A stretch of 64,000 bases of DNA from Nonomuraea montanisoli (GCF_013363975.1 NZ_JABWGN010000008.1:186001-250000), one strand, 5' to 3'. Numbered from the stretch's first letter, positions 9,491-19,803 are shown. The notes: generated by a model not told the origin, from the sequence alone. Made by a program: numbers and translations.

Positions 9491-10888
9491 CTAGCGGTCG
9501 GCTCGTTCCGCGGCGAGCACGTTCGTCCTGATCGTCAGGAACGTGATGGCCGCGGAGACGAACATCATGACGGCGCTGACCACCATCGCGGTCCGGAAAC
9601 CCGCGTCGAACACCGCCGGCCGCTCGAACGCGTCGCCGACCAGGCCCACCAGGGGCGGCACGGCGGCCACCGCGAGCAGGCTGCCGGTGCGGGCCACCGC
9701 GTTGTTGACGCCGCTGGCCGTGCCCGCGTACCGCTCGTCGGCGCTGGCCAGCACGGTCGCCGTCAGCGGCGCCACCGCCGCCGACAGGCCGAGGCCGAAG
9801 AGCGCCACCGAGGGCAGCACCTGGAGCGGGTACGACGCGCCGGTGGAGATCGTGCTCATCCACAGGAAGCCCAGCCCCGCCACGACGATGCCCAGCGTCA
9901 TCGGCAGGCGCGGCCCGTACCTCTTGGCCACCTCCCCGGCGGCGGGCGACAGCACGAGCATCAGGACGGTCGTCGGCAGCAGCGCCAGGCCCGCCGCGAC
10001 CGGCTTGAACCCGGACACCACCTGAAGCTGCACCACCAGCAGGAAGAACACCACGCCCATCGCCGCGTACATGATCAGTGTCACCACGTTCACCGCCGTG
10101 AACACCCGGTCGCGGAAGATCACCACGGGCACCAGCGCCTCCGGCGAGCGCCGCCGCTCGACCAGCACGAACGCCACGCCCAGCGCCACGCCCACGACCA
10201 GCGGCACGGGCGCGCTCAGGTCGATCAGCCCGTACGTGATCCCGGCCAGCGCCAGCGCCGCGAGCGCCGCGCCCAGCACGTCGAAGCGGCCGGCGGCCTG
10301 CTCGTCCCGGCTCTCGGGCACGTGCCGGACGGCGACCAGCACCACCAGCGCCGCGAACGGCAGGTTGAGCAGGAACGCCCACCGCCAGCCCGCCCACTCC
10401 ACCAGCCAGCCGCCGAGCAGCGGGCCCACGGCGGCGGCCACCCCGCCCAGCCCCGACCAGGCGCCCACGGCGCGCGGCCGGTCGGACCTCTCGAACGACG
10501 CCTGGATGATCGCCAGCGACCCGGGCGTGAGCAGCGCCCCGCCCACGCCCTGCAACGCCCGCGCCGCCACCAGGAAACCGACGTCGGGCGCCAGCCCGCA
10601 CATCGCGGACGCGACCGCGAACCACACCGTCCCGATGAGGAACACCTTGCGCCGGCCGTACCGGTCGCCCAGCGAGCCGCCCAGCAGGATGAGGCCCGCC
10701 AGCGTCAGCGTGTAGGCGTTGACCGTCCACTGCAGGCCCGACATGCCCGCGTCCAGCTCCTTGCCGAGGAAGGGCAGGGCGACGTTGACGATCGTGCTGT
10801 CGAGCATCGTCAGGCCGGAGCCGAGGACGGTGGCCGCGAGGATCCACCGACCCTGGGCGGACGCGAGCCGGATATGGCCGTTTTCCAT
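9491..10888 (-). CDS. MFS drug exporter, DHA2 (14-TM) family
   Basis: 465 residues with about 14 hydrophobic segments. The first helix region contains LDSTIVNVALPFLG, the signature of the EmrB/QacA proton-coupled exporters, and the loop after helix 2 reads GGSLGDRYGRRKVF, the general MFS motif A. Motif C-like GGVAAAVGPLLGGWLVE follows in helix 5. Predicted role: proton-driven export of hydrophobic compounds. It is the last gene of a same-strand set with a TetR repressor and a heme oxygenase, so the repressor probably controls it; whether the pump exports a heme-related compound or a drug is unknown. Confidence 0.93.
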   Translation of the reverse strand: MENGHIRLASAQGRWILAATVLGSGLTMLDSTIVNVALPFLGKELDAGMSGLQWTVNAYTLTLAGLILLGGSLGDRYGRRKVFLIGTVWFAVASAMCGLAPDVGFLVAARALQGVGGALLTPGSLAIIQASFERSDRPRAVGAWSGLGGVAAAVGPLLGGWLVEWAGWRWAFLLNLPFAALVVLVAVRHVPESRDEQAAGRFDVLGAALAALALAGITYGLIDLSAPVPLVVGVALGVAFVLVERRRSPEALVPVVIFRDRVFTAVNVVTLIMYAAMGVVFFLLVVQLQVVSGFKPVAAGLALLPTTVLMLVLSPAAGEVAKRYGPRLPMTLGIVVAGLGFLWMSTISTGASYPLQVLPSVALFGLGLSAAVAPLTATVLASADERYAGTASGVNNAVARTGSLLAVAAVPPLVGLVGDAFERPAVFDAGFRTAMVVSAVMMFVSAAITFLTIRTNVLAAERADR

Positions 10889-10963
10889 GCGCCCATCCTG
10901 TCATCGCCCTCGGGTAGAGCCTGATCTCCCCCCACCTGGAGAGCCGATGACCACGTCGCGCGA

Positions 10964-11569
10964 TCAGCGCGGCGGGCGGGTGCCCAGAGCGCGCAGGACG
11001 AAGTCGGACACCAGCTCGCCCGCCCGGTCCACGGTGACCGCCCCGCTGACCAGGGGCACCCGCTCCGCGCCGATCACCGCGAGCACCATGCGCGCCGTCG
11101 CCGCCACGTCCGGCACCTCGAACTCGCCCGACGCGGCGCCGCTCTCCAGGATCTCCGTGAGGATCCGCTGCATCGGCGCCACGTGCTCGGCCAGCCGCTG
11201 GTAGGCGTCGGGGCCGAGGGCGGCGCCGAGGTCGGCCGGGCCGGGATGCGGGTGCGCGACGAGGCCGGCGAGCTGGAGCCGCACGTACGCGCGCAGCCGT
11301 TCCGCCGGGGCGGCGCCGTCGGCCAGCTCGCGCTCGTAGCTCTCGATGAAGTAGCTGGTGACCTGCTCGGTGAAGGCGAGCAGCAGCGCGGCCTTGTCGG
11401 GATAGTAGTTGTAGAGGGCGGTGCGGGTGATGCCCGCCTCGTGCGCCACGTCGGTCATCGAGAGCGCGTCGATGCCCTGCTCGCGCGACAGTCGCGAGAC
11501 CGCCTGGAGGATGCGCTCGCGCGTGCGGGCGCGGTGCTCACCGATGGTGGCGGCGGAGATCCGGGGCAT
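10964..11569 (-). CDS. TetR family transcriptional regulator
   Basis: 201 residues. The N-terminal helix-turn-helix reads TDVAHEAGITRTALYNYYPDK (about residues 39 to 59), typical of TetR repressors; the rest is an all-helical ligand-binding and dimer domain. It lies between a heme oxygenase gene (66 bp upstream) and an MFS exporter gene (75 bp downstream), all on the minus strand, so one transcript is likely. Twin GACACNGTGTC palindromes upstream of the first gene have the size and symmetry of TetR sites and are the obvious candidate operators for autoregulation. The inducer is unknown; heme, biliverdin or an exported toxin are possibilities. Confidence 0.9.
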   Translation of the reverse strand: MPRISAATIGEHRARTRERILQAVSRLSREQGIDALSMTDVAHEAGITRTALYNYYPDKAALLLAFTEQVTSYFIESYERELADGAAPAERLRAYVRLQLAGLVAHPHPGPADLGAALGPDAYQRLAEHVAPMQRILTEILESGAASGEFEVPDVAATARMVLAVIGAERVPLVSGAVTVDRAGELVSDFVLRALGTRPPR

Positions 11570-11635
11570 AGGGCCATCGTAGGCCGCGTGCGCGCCCCGC
11601 GAAGGGGTGCCCGTACGGCCGCAGACGTGGGGCCG

Positions 11636-12283
11636 TCAGGCGACGGCGCGGACGGCGTCGAGGAGCTCGGCCAGGACCTCGGTGTTGAGCTGGTAGGCCA
11701 GCTTCACCTCGCGGATGACGCGCTCCCGTTCCCGCTCGTCGAGGGTCTCCCCGAGGGCGTCCAGCCGTGACCGGTACTCCTGCTTGAACCTCGGCAGGCT
11801 GCCCACCTGGTCGAACACGTAGAAGTCGACCCCGCCGCCCTTCGCGTACCCGTAGATGCGCTGGAGCTCCATCCGGATGAACTGTCCGCCGGACAGGTCG
11901 CCCATGTAGCGGGTGTAGTGGTGGGCGACGTAGCCGCCGGGCCAGCCGGCCATCTGCTCGATCCGGGCCACGAGGGTGCGGGTCGCCTTGGACGGGGCGA
12001 TCCGGTCGCGCCATCCGTCGCCGTACACGGTGGCGAGGTCGCGTTCCAGCGCCGGTTCGCGGTACAGCTCGGGGAACACGAACCTGCCCGCCACCGGGTG
12101 GCCCGCCAGCTCGCGGGACACGCCGTCGAGGGCCGCGTACGCGAAGTGGTGCTGCGCCACCATCTCGCCGTACTCGGCGGCGCTCAGCCGCCCGCCCATG
12201 AGCTCCTTGAGGTAGCTCTCGTCCTCGGCCGCCTCGTGGTCTCCCCACGTGGCGTTCCTCAGTGCTTCGGAGAACGACGTCAC
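11636..12283 (-). CDS. hmuO: Biliverdin-producing heme oxygenase
   Basis: 215 residues from GTG at 12283, with GGTGGGG about 6 nt upstream. Seen: N-terminal proximal histidine context (ATWGDHEAAE, His16), and the distal-helix signature GYVAHHYTRYMGDLSGGQ, whose flexible Gly pair lies over the heme. The length fits bacterial HmuO-type enzymes, which cleave heme to biliverdin, CO and Fe(II) for iron supply or heme detoxification. It heads an operon with a TetR regulator and an MFS pump. No DtxR/IdeR-type iron box was noticed upstream; instead there are two TetR-like palindromes, so control by a small-molecule repressor is more likely than by iron. Confidence 0.93.
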   Translation of the reverse strand: MTSFSEALRNATWGDHEAAEDESYLKELMGGRLSAAEYGEMVAQHHFAYAALDGVSRELAGHPVAGRFVFPELYREPALERDLATVYGDGWRDRIAPSKATRTLVARIEQMAGWPGGYVAHHYTRYMGDLSGGQFIRMELQRIYGYAKGGGVDFYVFDQVGSLPRFKQEYRSRLDALGETLDERERERVIREVKLAYQLNTEVLAELLDAVRAVA

Positions 12284-12307
12284 ACTTCACCCCACCGTGT
12301 ACCAGGC

Positions 12308-12374
12308 TTTCACGACACAGTGTCACAAACCTGCGGCCGTCCCGTCAAGAGGATGACGACACCGTGTCGTGAAA
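12308..12374 (-). promoter_or_regulatory. Twin palindromic operators upstream of the heme oxygenase operon
   Basis: Two 17-bp sites, 12308 to 12324 and 12358 to 12374, are inverted copies of each other (16 of 17 positions match). Each contains the palindrome GACACNGTGTC; the second is a perfect 15-bp palindrome, ACGACACCGTGTCGT (12356 to 12370). They begin 24 nt upstream of the heme oxygenase start. Symmetry and length suit a TetR dimer, and the TetR gene is second in this operon. That the local TetR binds here is inference. Confidence 0.7.
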
Positions 12375-12739
12375 CGTGCGACTCCCGGGTGCCTGCCCGG
12401 TCACGGGCCCCCGAAACCGGAAATGTCCGTAGAGAAGTGGTGTCGACATCGCGCAAACCGCCTTTTCTTTAAAAGTGGATAATCGCCGCTTTTCGCAATT
12501 CGGTGCGCGCGTCGCCGGGTGGGAGAGGGGTAGGACCAGTACGATCCTGAAGGAAAATTGATCCGAGCTTGATTCACGAGTACGCGCACGAGGCGGTGTT
12601 GATGTTATGTACGCTTCGATCGAGAGGGCATCCCATGCCCTTCGAGTCGAACGTGAACGCACATCATATTCGCGTTCGATGAATGCCGTGAAATCGGATC
12701 ATTGATCATCTTGTCAGGCCCGCCCCGGCGCGGGTGGGG
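12375..12739. other. AT-rich intergenic segment with inverted repeats, no gene seen
   Basis: Clearly poorer in G+C than the flanks, with runs such as CTTTTCTTTAAAAG near 12470 and ACATCATATT near 12661. Two inverted repeats are visible: GGGCAT-ccc-ATGCCC around 12627 to 12641, extended by an A-T pair and a G-T pair, and GAACGC-N11-GCGTTC at about 12654 to 12676. No open frame with coding character and no tRNA fold was found. It may hold the promoter of the small ORF at 12827, or be an acquired non-coding remnant. Confidence 0.5.
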
Positions 12740-12785
12740 CGAGGGGGACGGCGGCTTCCTGTTGCAGCAGGAGCCGTCCCCCTCG
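12740..12785 (+). promoter_or_regulatory. Strong hairpin in front of the small ORF
   Basis: Perfect 13-bp arms CGAGGGGGACGGC (12740 to 12752) and its complement (12773 to 12785) enclose a 20-nt loop that itself folds as TCCTG-ttgcag-CAGGA. No T-run follows, so it is either a rho-independent-like terminator of actinobacterial type or a leader structure or attenuator for the ORF that starts 41 nt downstream. Confidence 0.5.
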
Positions 12786-12826
12786 TCCCGTCGGCGCCCC
12801 GTCACGCACAACAAAGGCGACTCGAC

Positions 12827-13048
12827 ATGACTCAACACCAATTCCCCATGTTCGTCACCCCTTCCGAGGCCGGCGCCTCCACGGCGGCGAACAGCTACTC
12901 AGCGTATCTGCTCGGTCACCGGAATGTCGGCCGAACTCCCGCGCGGGACCGGACCGGCGACCCCGCGGCCGATGGTGACGCGGACGGGGTGGGGGAGGCC
13001 GGCGGAGTCTCGACCGGCGGTTGCGCGCCCGCCTCACCTCCGTCGTGA
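12827..13048 (+). CDS. Small hypothetical protein, 73 residues
   Basis: ATG at 12827 with a weak AAAGG about 10 nt upstream. The N-terminal third (MTQHQFPMFVTPSEAGASTA and following) uses mixed codons with A and T in third positions; the remainder is Asp/Gly/Pro-rich. There is no signal peptide, membrane segment or known motif. It follows an AT-rich gap and a strong hairpin, and the next gene encodes an unrelated YCII-like protein. A ribosomal peptide precursor was considered, but no modifying enzyme is nearby. It could be a real orphan, a gene remnant or chance. Confidence 0.35.
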   Translation: MTQHQFPMFVTPSEAGASTAANSYSAYLLGHRNVGRTPARDRTGDPAADGDADGVGEAGGVSTGGCAPASPPS

Positions 13049-13165
13049 GGTCCCGGCCGACGTGAACGGCCGCCCGGCCCGGTGCGGCTCGCTCGAACCG
13101 CCACCCCGACGGGGCGCGGTAATCGGATGGAGCCGTCGCCGTGGTCCATGGTAGGTACCGTCCTC

Positions 13166-13732
13166 ATGGAGTTCTTCTGCTATCACCGTGACCGTCCCGA
13201 CTCCGGTGCGCTGCGCCACGAGCTGCGGGAAGCGCACTGGTCCTACATGGACCGGTTCGCGGCGGAGCTGATCGCCCGTGGCCCGACCTTCGACCGCGCC
13301 GACGACACCGCCACCGGCAGCGTGCACATCGTCGACCTGCCGGATGTCGCCGCCGCGCGCGCGTTCGCCTTCGACGAGCCCAACTACCAGGCCGGTGTCT
13401 ACCGGGACGTGATGGTGCGGCGATGGCGCAACGTGCTGGGGCGCACCATGGGGGAGTTCCCCGGCGGCCGGGAGGGCGGCAACCGGTATCTCGTGCTGGG
13501 GCTCGGCTCCGGGCAGCCCGCCGACCTCGACCCGCCGTCCGGGCTGGACGGGCTGGACGGGCTGGACGGGCTGATCGCGTACGGGCCGCTGCTGTCCGAC
13601 GACGGCGCCACCTGGCTGGGCACGGCGCTGCTGGTCCGGGCGCCCGGCCCGGATGAGGCCCGCGCCGTCCTGACCGCGGACCGGTACGCCGACATCGAGG
13701 TCCACGACTGGGCGTTCGGCGGGCGGCGGTGA
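13166..13732 (+). CDS. YCII-like tandem dimeric alpha-beta-barrel protein
   Basis: 188 residues from ATG at 13166; an upstream in-frame GTG is possible. Two similar halves, starting MEFFCYHRDRPDSG and RYLVLGLGSGQ, each look like a YCII/dimeric alpha-beta-barrel unit: strand, helix with HWSYMDRFAAELIARGPTF, then VHIVDLPDVAAARAFAFDEP, the classic YCII pattern. YCII proteins are small putative hydrolases or muconolactone-isomerase-like proteins; no cofactor site is certain. The linker GLDGLDGLDGLDGL is a 9-bp tandem DNA repeat at about 13540 to 13572. A short hairpin terminator follows the stop. Confidence 0.75.
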   Translation: MEFFCYHRDRPDSGALRHELREAHWSYMDRFAAELIARGPTFDRADDTATGSVHIVDLPDVAAARAFAFDEPNYQAGVYRDVMVRRWRNVLGRTMGEFPGGREGGNRYLVLGLGSGQPADLDPPSGLDGLDGLDGLIAYGPLLSDDGATWLGTALLVRAPGPDEARAVLTADRYADIEVHDWAFGGRR

Positions 13733-13750
13733 CGCGCGCCTGACCTGCGC

Positions 13751-13768
13751 GTCCGCCCCATGGCGGAC
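13751..13768 (+). terminator. Hairpin after the YCII-like gene
   Basis: GTCCGCC-ccat-GGCGGAC, 7-bp perfect stem with a 4-nt loop, 19 nt after the stop and before the lon promoter. No T-run, as is common in high-G+C actinomycetes. Confidence 0.55.
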
Positions 13769-13853
13769 CGTGCGCCTCACGTCTTGCTTACATGATTACG
13801 ATCGCTCTGAGCGAACATCGGCAAGGAAGGGAACACTGGCGGGCTCTGATGAA

Positions 13854-13872
13854 TTGAGTCTGTATAACTCAA
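13854..13872 (+). promoter_or_regulatory. HAIR operator (HspR-type) in front of lon
   Basis: TTGAGT-N7-ACTCAA, matching the inner part of the known HspR-associated inverted repeat CTTGAGT-N7-ACTCAAG in arm sequence and spacing. It ends 14 nt before the lon start and overlaps a TATAAC hexamer (13863 to 13868) that could be the -10 box. In streptomycetes lon is known to be repressed by HspR through such a site, so heat-shock control is expected here. Confidence 0.85.
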
Positions 13873-13886
13873 CCTTGGGAGTTCGC

Positions 13887-16259
<2,373 letters not shown>

Positions 16260-16282
16260 CCTCGGCTCCCGCGGCCGGGCCC

Positions 16283-16317
16283 GACGCCCGCCGATCCCGC
16301 ACGGGACGGCGGGCGTC
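16283..16317 (+). terminator. Terminator hairpin after lon
   Basis: GACGCCCGCC and GGCGGGCGTC form a perfect 10-bp stem around a 15-nt loop, 23 nt after the lon stop. Confidence 0.75.
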
Positions 16318-16500
16318 GCCATGTCCGCCCGGCCGACGTCTCCGGGGCGCCTCCCGTGAGCCAGGCTGACCGGGCGCTCCGGCGGCAGGAGAGGAGGCGA
16401 ACCGGGCATGGTGAGGGGGCTTGCAGATCGGGCGCCTCACCGTGAGGGGCGCCCACGGCCTCACGGGCTGTCTGGTCCCGGACGTACGGGCCCTCAAACT

Positions 16501-16612
16501 CACGGCCGTTCGGACTCACGGCCGTTCGGACTCGCGGCCGTTCGGACTCGCGGCTGCTCGGTCTCACGGCCCCTCGGGCTCGTGGCCGATCGGTCTCACG
16601 GCCCCTCGGGCT
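16501..16612. repeat. Seven tandem copies of a 16-bp repeat
   Basis: Unit CACGGCCGTTCGGACT repeats head to tail with no spacer: the first two copies (16501 to 16532) are identical, the next five diverge at 1 to 5 positions, and degenerate half-copies flank the array. The unit length is not a multiple of three, and the last four copies lie inside the 3' end of the marR gene, so they change its C-terminus. It fills most of the gap between the convergent lon and marR genes. Confidence 0.85.
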
Positions 16613-17067
16613 CGCGGGAGCGGTGGGGCGTCCGGGTGGTCGGCGAGGAGGCGTTCGATCAGGTCGGCCGCCACTCCGAGGACACGGCACTCCTCCGGCG
16701 TCAGCGCCCGGGACATGGCCTCCGCGAGCCGGGCGTCGCCGCCCCGCACCTGGTCGGCGAGCGCCGCGGCGCCCAGGTCGGTCAGGACGATGAGATGGCG
16801 CCTGCGGTCACCGGCGTCGCGGGAGCGGCGGACCAGGCCGCCCTCCTCCAGGGACGCCAGCGCCCGCGTGATCGACTGCGGCTGCAGGTGCTCGGCCGCC
16901 GCCAGCTCGCCCGCCGTCATCGCGCCGTGCCTGCGCAGGTGTCCCAGCAACGACAGCGCCAGCCTTCCCGGCGCCTCGGCGGTGCGCTCGTCCCGCAGCC
17001 GCCTCGCGAGCGCGACGGCGGCCCGCCGCAGCGAGGCGGCCGTCGCGTGCACCTCTCCCTCTTCCAT
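16564..17067 (-). CDS. MarR family transcriptional regulator
   Basis: 167 residues from ATG at 17067. Winged helix: GELAAAEHLQPQSITRALASLEE as helix-turn-helix, then GLVRRSRDAGDRRRHLIVLTDLG, the wing with the conserved D-x-R-x-x-R. MarR dimers usually repress a neighbouring exporter and release it on binding a phenolic or drug ligand. The neighbour, 73 bp away and divergent, is a FUSC-like membrane protein, which fits. The C-terminal 15 or so residues (PRARGAVRPIGHEPEGP) are encoded by the 16-bp tandem repeat and are probably not part of the fold. Confidence 0.88.
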   Translation of the reverse strand: MEEGEVHATAASLRRAAVALARRLRDERTAEAPGRLALSLLGHLRRHGAMTAGELAAAEHLQPQSITRALASLEEGGLVRRSRDAGDRRRHLIVLTDLGAAALADQVRGGDARLAEAMSRALTPEECRVLGVAADLIERLLADHPDAPPLPRARGAVRPIGHEPEGP

Positions 17068-17140
17068 GGTTACTACGCTATCACTTATCAATGTTCCCGC
17101 CGTTTGCGGCAATCTGGGAGTGTATTGGTACGCTCTGCGT

Positions 17141-18403
17141 ATGATATGGTTGCGGATGGCTGTCGGCGCGCTCGGGGTGGGCGGGCCGGTCGCGCTGGGC
17201 GTCGCCGCAGGGCGACCGGCGCTGGGCGCGCTCGCCGCCGTCGGTGCGCTGGCCGCCACCGGCCTGTCTTCGCCCGCCGGGCCGCGCGAAGGCGCTTCCC
17301 CCGGCTCCGCATCCGCCGGGGCGGTCCTGCGGGGAGCCGCGAGCATCGTGGGCGCCGTCGCCGCCGCCGGGTTCGCGGGCGCCGCCGTGACCGGGCACGG
17401 ATGGGGCGGAGCGGTCGCGCTCGTCCTGCTGGCGGCCGTGGCCGCCCTCGCCGGCGGGGCCGGGCGGCCCATGGCCGAGCTCACCACTCGCTTCGTCACG
17501 TTCATGGTCATCACGACCGGCCCCGCCCGGAACGGCCACCCGCTCGCGGTCTCCGCCGTCGTCGCCGCGGGCGTGGCATGGGGAGTCCTGCTCGCCCTCC
17601 CGCCGGCCCTGACCCTGGCGCGCGGAACGGGCGACGCGCCGCACCGCCCCCAGGCGCGTAAGACAAACGCCGCACCGCGCCGCGCCTCGCCTCCGAGGGC
17701 GAGCGCCGCGCTGCGCCAAAGTTCGGCACGCGTGACGGCGCGCGACGCGCTGCGCCGCGCCTCGCCCCCGCGGACGGGCGACGTGCCGCGTCAAGACTCG
17801 GCACACGTGACGGGCGAAGCGCCGCGCCGGAGGAGCGTGGCGTTCGCGAGGCGCGTCCGCCTGGGAGCGCTCAGCGCCACCAGTCGCCGCTACGCCGTGC
17901 GCCTGACCGCCTGTCTCGGCGCGGCCCAGGTCATCGCCCTGCTCTGGCCGCACCCGACCGCGTCCTGGATCTCGGTCACCGTGGTGATCGTGGTGCGGCG
18001 GCAGCTGACCGGCGCCGCCCGGCGGGCCGTCGAGCGGGCCGCCGGCACCGCCGCGGGCGCCCTCGCGGCGGCCGCCCTGCCGCTGTGGGCGCTGACCGCG
18101 TGGCCGTTCACGCTCCTGGTGGCCGGGCTGGCCGCGCTGCGCCCGGCGTTCAAGGATCGTCGCCCGGCCCTGTACGCCGCCGTGATGACCCCCCTCGTCC
18201 TGCTGCTCACCGGGGGCGCCCCTGCCGGCCTGGCGGGCCTCCGGATCGCCGACACCGCCATCGGGTGCGCGCTCGCCCTGGGTTTCGGGTATCTCCCCTG
18301 GGCAGTACGCCGCCGAAAGCAAGCCCACCAGCAAGACGACCGCACAGACCAGGCCGCGAGCCGGCCGGACAAAGTGAGGAGCACCCGTGCCGACGTGGAG
18401 TGA
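17141..18403 (+). CDS. FUSC-like aromatic-compound exporter, membrane protein
   Basis: 420 residues from ATG at 17141 (17156 also possible). Several hydrophobic segments at the N-terminus and four to five after residue 250, including the TASWISVTVVIVVRRQLTGA region and LRIADTAIGCALALGFGYLPW, which resemble the duplicated FUSC/ArAE membrane domain. Such proteins export aromatic acids or toxic aromatics. The cytoplasmic middle (about residues 160 to 240) is a low-complexity Arg/Ala/Ser/Pro stretch made by imperfect DNA repeats. Divergent from a marR gene, likely its regulator. The stop overlaps the GH13 gene start by 17 nt. Confidence 0.75.
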   Translation: MIWLRMAVGALGVGGPVALGVAAGRPALGALAAVGALAATGLSSPAGPREGASPGSASAGAVLRGAASIVGAVAAAGFAGAAVTGHGWGGAVALVLLAAVAALAGGAGRPMAELTTRFVTFMVITTGPARNGHPLAVSAVVAAGVAWGVLLALPPALTLARGTGDAPHRPQARKTNAAPRRASPPRASAALRQSSARVTARDALRRASPPRTGDVPRQDSAHVTGEAPRRRSVAFARRVRLGALSATSRRYAVRLTACLGAAQVIALLWPHPTASWISVTVVIVVRRQLTGAARRAVERAAGTAAGALAAAALPLWALTAWPFTLLVAGLAALRPAFKDRRPALYAAVMTPLVLLLTGGAPAGLAGLRIADTAIGCALALGFGYLPWAVRRRKQAHQQDDRTDQAASRPDKVRSTRADVE

Positions 18404-19649
18404 CCACGCGATCCTCTGGCAGGTCTACCCCCTCGGCTTCACCGGGGCCCCCGCCGCCGCCCCGCCGCCCGAAGAGCCGACTCAGCACCGGCTGCGGCGC
18501 CTGCTGCCGTGGCTGGACTACGCCGTCGAGCTGGGCTGCTCCGGCCTCCTCCTCGGCCCGATCTTCGCCTCCGAGACCCACGGCTACGACACCGTCGACC
18601 ACTTCCGCGTCGATCCGCGCCTGGGCGACGACGCCGACTTCGACGAACTGGTCGCCGAGACGCGCCGGCGCGGGCTGCGGATCGTGCTCGACGGCGTCTT
18701 CAACCACGTCGGCAGGTCCTTCGCCGGCGGCCCGTCCTGGTTCAGGAAGGGGCCGGACGGCTACGACACGTTCGAGGGCCACGAGCGCCTGGTCGCCCTC
18801 GACCACGATCAGCCGGCGGTGCGCGACCACGTCGCCGCCGTCCTCGACCACTGGCTCGCCCGCGGCGCGGCCGGCTGGCGGCTCGATGCCGCCTACGCCG
18901 TCCCTCCGGCGTTCTGGCGCGAGGTGCTGCCGGGCGTCCGCGAGCGGCATCCCGAGGCGTGGTTCGCCGGCGAGGTCATCCACGGCGACTACGCCGGGTA
19001 CGTCAAGGAGTCCGGGCTCGACTCCGTCACCCAGTACGAGCTGTGGAAGGCGATCTGGAGCTCCATCAACGACCGCAACCTGTTCGAGCTGGCCTGGGCC
19101 CTCGACCGGCACAACGACCTGCTCGCCACCTTCACCCCGCTCACCTTCGCCGGCAACCACGACGTCACCCGGCTCGCGACCCGGCTCGACGACCGGCGCC
19201 ACCTCGGGCACGCCCTGGCGATCCTGCTCACCGTGGGCGGGGTCCCGAGCCTGTACTCCGGCGACGAGCAGGCGTTCGAGGGGCTGAAGGAGGAGCGCGC
19301 GGGCGGCGACGACGCGATCCGCCCGGCCTTCCCGGACACCCCGGCCGGTCTGGCCCCGTACGGACTGCCGGTCTACCGCCTCCATCAGAACCTCGTCGGC
19401 CTGCGCCGCCGCCACCCGTGGCTGGTGCGGGCCCGCACGGACGTCGAGCACCTGACGAACCGGGCCGCCGTGCTCCGGTCGCGCGCCGGCGCTCAGGCGC
19501 TGGTCACCCTGCTCAACCTCGACGACCGGGCCTACCGCTTCCCGGTCGACGTCTCCCGGCTGACGCCGCTGGCCCCGGACCGCGGCGCCCACGACCCCGC
19601 CGTCGTCGGCCCGCACGCCTGGCGGATCCTCGCCGAACGACCGGCGTGA
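18387..19649 (+). CDS. Alpha-amylase family (GH13) glycoside hydrolase, cytosolic
   Basis: 420 residues from GTG at 18387, with GTGAGGAG about 6 nt upstream. Seen: the TIM-barrel motifs LDGVFNHVG, GWRLDAAY with nucleophile Asp167, WFAGEVIHG with acid/base Glu196, and FAGNHDVTR with Asp259. No signal peptide and no carbohydrate-binding module, so it acts on cytosolic alpha-glucans or maltooligosaccharides. The length is short for GH13, with a small C-terminal beta domain. It overlaps the membrane exporter gene by 17 nt, which suggests co-transcription by position only; a functional link is not evident. Confidence 0.92.
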   Translation: MPTWSDHAILWQVYPLGFTGAPAAAPPPEEPTQHRLRRLLPWLDYAVELGCSGLLLGPIFASETHGYDTVDHFRVDPRLGDDADFDELVAETRRRGLRIVLDGVFNHVGRSFAGGPSWFRKGPDGYDTFEGHERLVALDHDQPAVRDHVAAVLDHWLARGAAGWRLDAAYAVPPAFWREVLPGVRERHPEAWFAGEVIHGDYAGYVKESGLDSVTQYELWKAIWSSINDRNLFELAWALDRHNDLLATFTPLTFAGNHDVTRLATRLDDRRHLGHALAILLTVGGVPSLYSGDEQAFEGLKEERAGGDDAIRPAFPDTPAGLAPYGLPVYRLHQNLVGLRRRHPWLVRARTDVEHLTNRAAVLRSRAGAQALVTLLNLDDRAYRFPVDVSRLTPLAPDRGAHDPAVVGPHAWRILAERPA

Positions 19650-19707
19650 TATAGATCACCAAAAGTGTAGGGAATATAGGAAAGCAAGCGGCGCGTTAGC
19701 ACCCATC

Positions 19708-19803
19708 GTGGACGAGGCATACGCCAACTACCGAGGCGCCCCCATCGGCGGGCGCTGTTGTCGCATGCGTACCCGGCGAATGCACGCCCGGCGAATGCGC
19801 TGA
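19708..19803 (+). CDS. Cys/Met-rich leader peptide, 31 residues
   Basis: GTG at 19708 opens a 31-codon frame ending GGRCCRMRTRRMHARRMR: a Cys-Cys pair followed by three Met in 11 residues. Actinobacteria use short ORFs with consecutive Cys codons to attenuate sulfur-metabolism operons, so ribosome stalling on Cys or Met codons upstream of a methionine importer is plausible. A shorter version from ATG at 19765 keeps the three Met codons. No clear ribosome site is seen before the GTG. Function is inferred from composition and place. Confidence 0.5.
   Translation: MDEAYANYRGAPIGGRCCRMRTRRMHARRMR

Noticed and set aside
12827..13048. RiPP precursor peptide
   Set aside because: No lanthipeptide, radical SAM, YcaO or protease gene is adjacent; the composition alone is not enough.
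16485..16620. CRISPR-like array
   Set aside because: The copies are directly adjacent without spacers; it is a simple tandem repeat.
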